Source: Phycisphaerae bacterium
GTDB lineage: Bacteria > Planctomycetota > Phycisphaerae > SM23-33
Reading direction: 5' to 3'
Length of the DNA stretch: 5,508 bases
Assembly (NCBI GenBank): GCA_022866005.1
Contig: JALHTV010000117.1
Span: forward strand, 1-5,508
Shown in pieces: positions 4,406-5,508 of this stretch (the first letter of the stretch is position 1; each line of letters begins with the position of its first letter). The position numbers and the translations under genes were made by a program. Under the pieces are notes generated by a model, which saw nothing but the letters and a program-made list of their open reading frames with translations, was not told where the DNA came from and did no database searches.

Positions 4406-5508
4406 GGGTGGGGCGGTGCAGCAGCAGGATGTCGTCGGCGTTGTAGTAGACCCGGAAACCGGCCTGGAGGAACGCTATCGCCGTCTCGTCGATGGTCTCC
4501 CGGCCCAGTTGCAGCATGTCCTGGCGGTCCAGGAGCACCCACTCGAACACGTCCATCCACGTTCGCCCCGGCCCGGCTTCGCGGGCGAGCAAGTCCTGGC
4601 GGTCCAGGGCGTCGGAGATGGGTTCCAGCCGGCGGACGGCCAGGAGATGCGATGCCACGCGCCCGCTGGCCACGACGGACGTGTCCGGCCGGTTGATCAT
4701 GGCCACCAGACGGTCGAGCCTGCGGCAATGGGCGGTCCACTCAGCGCGGCGGTCCTGGCCCACATGGAATGGCGTGGTCGGCGGACTGGAGGGCAGAACC
4801 CCAAAGACCAAGGACATGCACAAGGCCGTGGCCAGGGCCGCCGCGCCTTCCACGGCCATCGTCCTGGCCGGGTCCGACCGCCCCGCCGGCGACCGCCTCA
4901 CCCCGATCAGCGCCGCCCAGGTGATGACCACGATCAGGCAGGTGACGTACTGGAAGGCGATGCTCTTGGCGTTGGCATTGTGCCACGCGAGAAGCGCCCC
5001 CAGGGGAACCGCCAAGGCTACCTGGATCGGCCAGCCGCGGACCGCGTTGGCCAGGCCGAAGGGGACAAAAAGGATCAGCCGGAAGACCAGCGACCGGTCG
5101 CTAACGACCTCCGGCCAGAAGACCCCCGGGCGCAGCACCGGAGAGAGCAGGACCCGCCAGGCGTTCTCGCCCAGGACGCTGTGCCGCGAGACCTGGTAGC
5201 GGGCGAAGTCCATCGTGGCAAAGACCGTCACCGTCACCGCCAGAAACCCCGCCGCGACAACCACACTCACCCAAGGGGCCGGGAGTTGAGCGAAGGCGGG
5301 CGCTGAACCCGGCGCCGGATTGCCACCGAGAGGGGTATTCGAATCCGCCACCGGCATCGGCAGCCCAGCGTACCGTCGCTCCCGCCAGGCCAGCAGCGCC
5401 AGACCCCCGGCCAGGCCGATCGTGGTGATCAGGACGTCTTCTTTGAAGCTGCACGCCGCCACCGCCAGCGCCAGCGCTGCTACCTTCCGCCGCGAGAGCA
5501 GGCAGTAG
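4398..5508 (-). CDS. DUF2079-like polytopic membrane protein, C-terminal part (5' end beyond window)
   Basis: The frame is open from the right edge to the TAG at 4398-4400 and gives 369 residues. A GTG at 5462 could be called as a start, but the frame continues upstream without a stop as LLSRRKVAALALAVAACSF followed by KEDV. That hydrophobic helix running into KED is typical inside DUF2079 proteins, so the real start lies outside. Counting from the edge, hydrophobic segments lie at about 8-40, 80-98, 143-156, 162-175, 183-203 and 221-238, with NAKSIAFQYVTCLIVV at 179-194. A soluble tail (about 245-369) includes TSVVASGRVASHLLAVRRL and ends IDETAIAFLQAGFRVYYNAD. This SxR..SHL segment fits the family, whose members resemble polytopic glycosyltransferase-like membrane proteins of unknown function. 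Full members are usually 450-600 residues, so 100-250 are missing. The tail has an in-frame 16 bp DNA repeat encoding LDRQD twice. The family call is from recollection of its pattern. Confidence 0.8.
   Translation of the reverse strand, partial: YCLLSRRKVAALALAVAACSFKEDVLITTIGLAGGLALLAWRERRYAGLPMPVADSNTPLGGNPAPGSAPAFAQLPAPWVSVVVAAGFLAVTVTVFATMDFARYQVSRHSVLGENAWRVLLSPVLRPGVFWPEVVSDRSLVFRLILFVPFGLANAVRGWPIQVALAVPLGALLAWHNANAKSIAFQYVTCLIVVITWAALIGVRRSPAGRSDPARTMAVEGAAALATALCMSLVFGVLPSSPPTTPFHVGQDRRAEWTAHCRRLDRLVAMINRPDTSVVASGRVASHLLAVRRLEPISDALDRQDLLAREAGPGRTWMDVFEWVLLDRQDMLQLGRETIDETAIAFLQAGFRVYYNADDILLLHRPTPR

Noticed and set aside
3906..5306. A 466-codon open frame on the plus strand.
   Set aside because: It runs antisense through the methyltransferase gene, the hairpin spacer and the DUF2079-like gene. 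Its translation is biased in composition and crosses unrelated features.
1..5508. CRISPR array, tRNA, rRNA, insertion sequence or defence genes.
   Set aside because: There are no regularly spaced repeats of suitable length, no recognisable tRNA or rRNA segments and no transposase or nuclease motifs. The only direct repeats are the 8 bp units at 1945-1968 and the 16 bp pair at 4518 and 4593.

Overview
This 5.5 kb window is very GC-rich and reads as a chromosomal fragment of a planctomycete-like bacterium, possibly related to the Phycisphaerae. The support is the SecA sequence (a 'GVGSFYVGGNMEWPHL' stretch and a long coiled-coil insert, both of which I associate with planctomycete SecAs), a DUF2079-type membrane protein, poor Shine-Dalgarno use, and a hairpin-rich dispersed-repeat type I associate with this phylum. 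The lineage is inferred from memory and was not tested by search.

Layout. Bases 1-1468 (minus) hold the N-terminal 489 residues of SecA; the rest lies beyond the left edge. A 150 bp divergent spacer follows, with a good sigma70-type promoter for secA and a 12 bp perfect dyad. At 1619-1867 (plus) is an 82-residue MerR-type DNA-binding protein with no effector domain. A 134 bp spacer with three tandem 8 bp units leads into a 545-residue membrane histidine kinase (2002-3639, plus). Its periplasmic sensor region carries a CxxCH c-type haem motif; no response regulator is present in the window. Converging on it, 26 bp away, is a small membrane methyltransferase of the isoprenylcysteine/phospholipid methyltransferase type (3666-4211, minus). 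A 186 bp spacer (4212-4397) holds this gene's -10 element and ribosome binding site plus a cluster of hairpins resembling a REP-like element. The right end (4398-5508, minus) is the C-terminal 369 residues of a DUF2079-like polytopic membrane protein whose start lies beyond the right edge.

The genes do not form an obvious pathway. SecA is housekeeping (protein export). The MerR protein is placed where it could control itself or secA. The kinase looks like a redox- or gas-responsive orphan sensor. The two right-hand minus-strand genes are co-directional but separated by the hairpin cluster, so they are probably separate units. I found no CRISPR array, tRNA, rRNA, insertion sequence or defence system. 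The items most worth a second look are the haem-type kinase with its 8 bp repeat promoter region, the hairpin cluster, the MerR/secA divergent spacer and the SecA insert.
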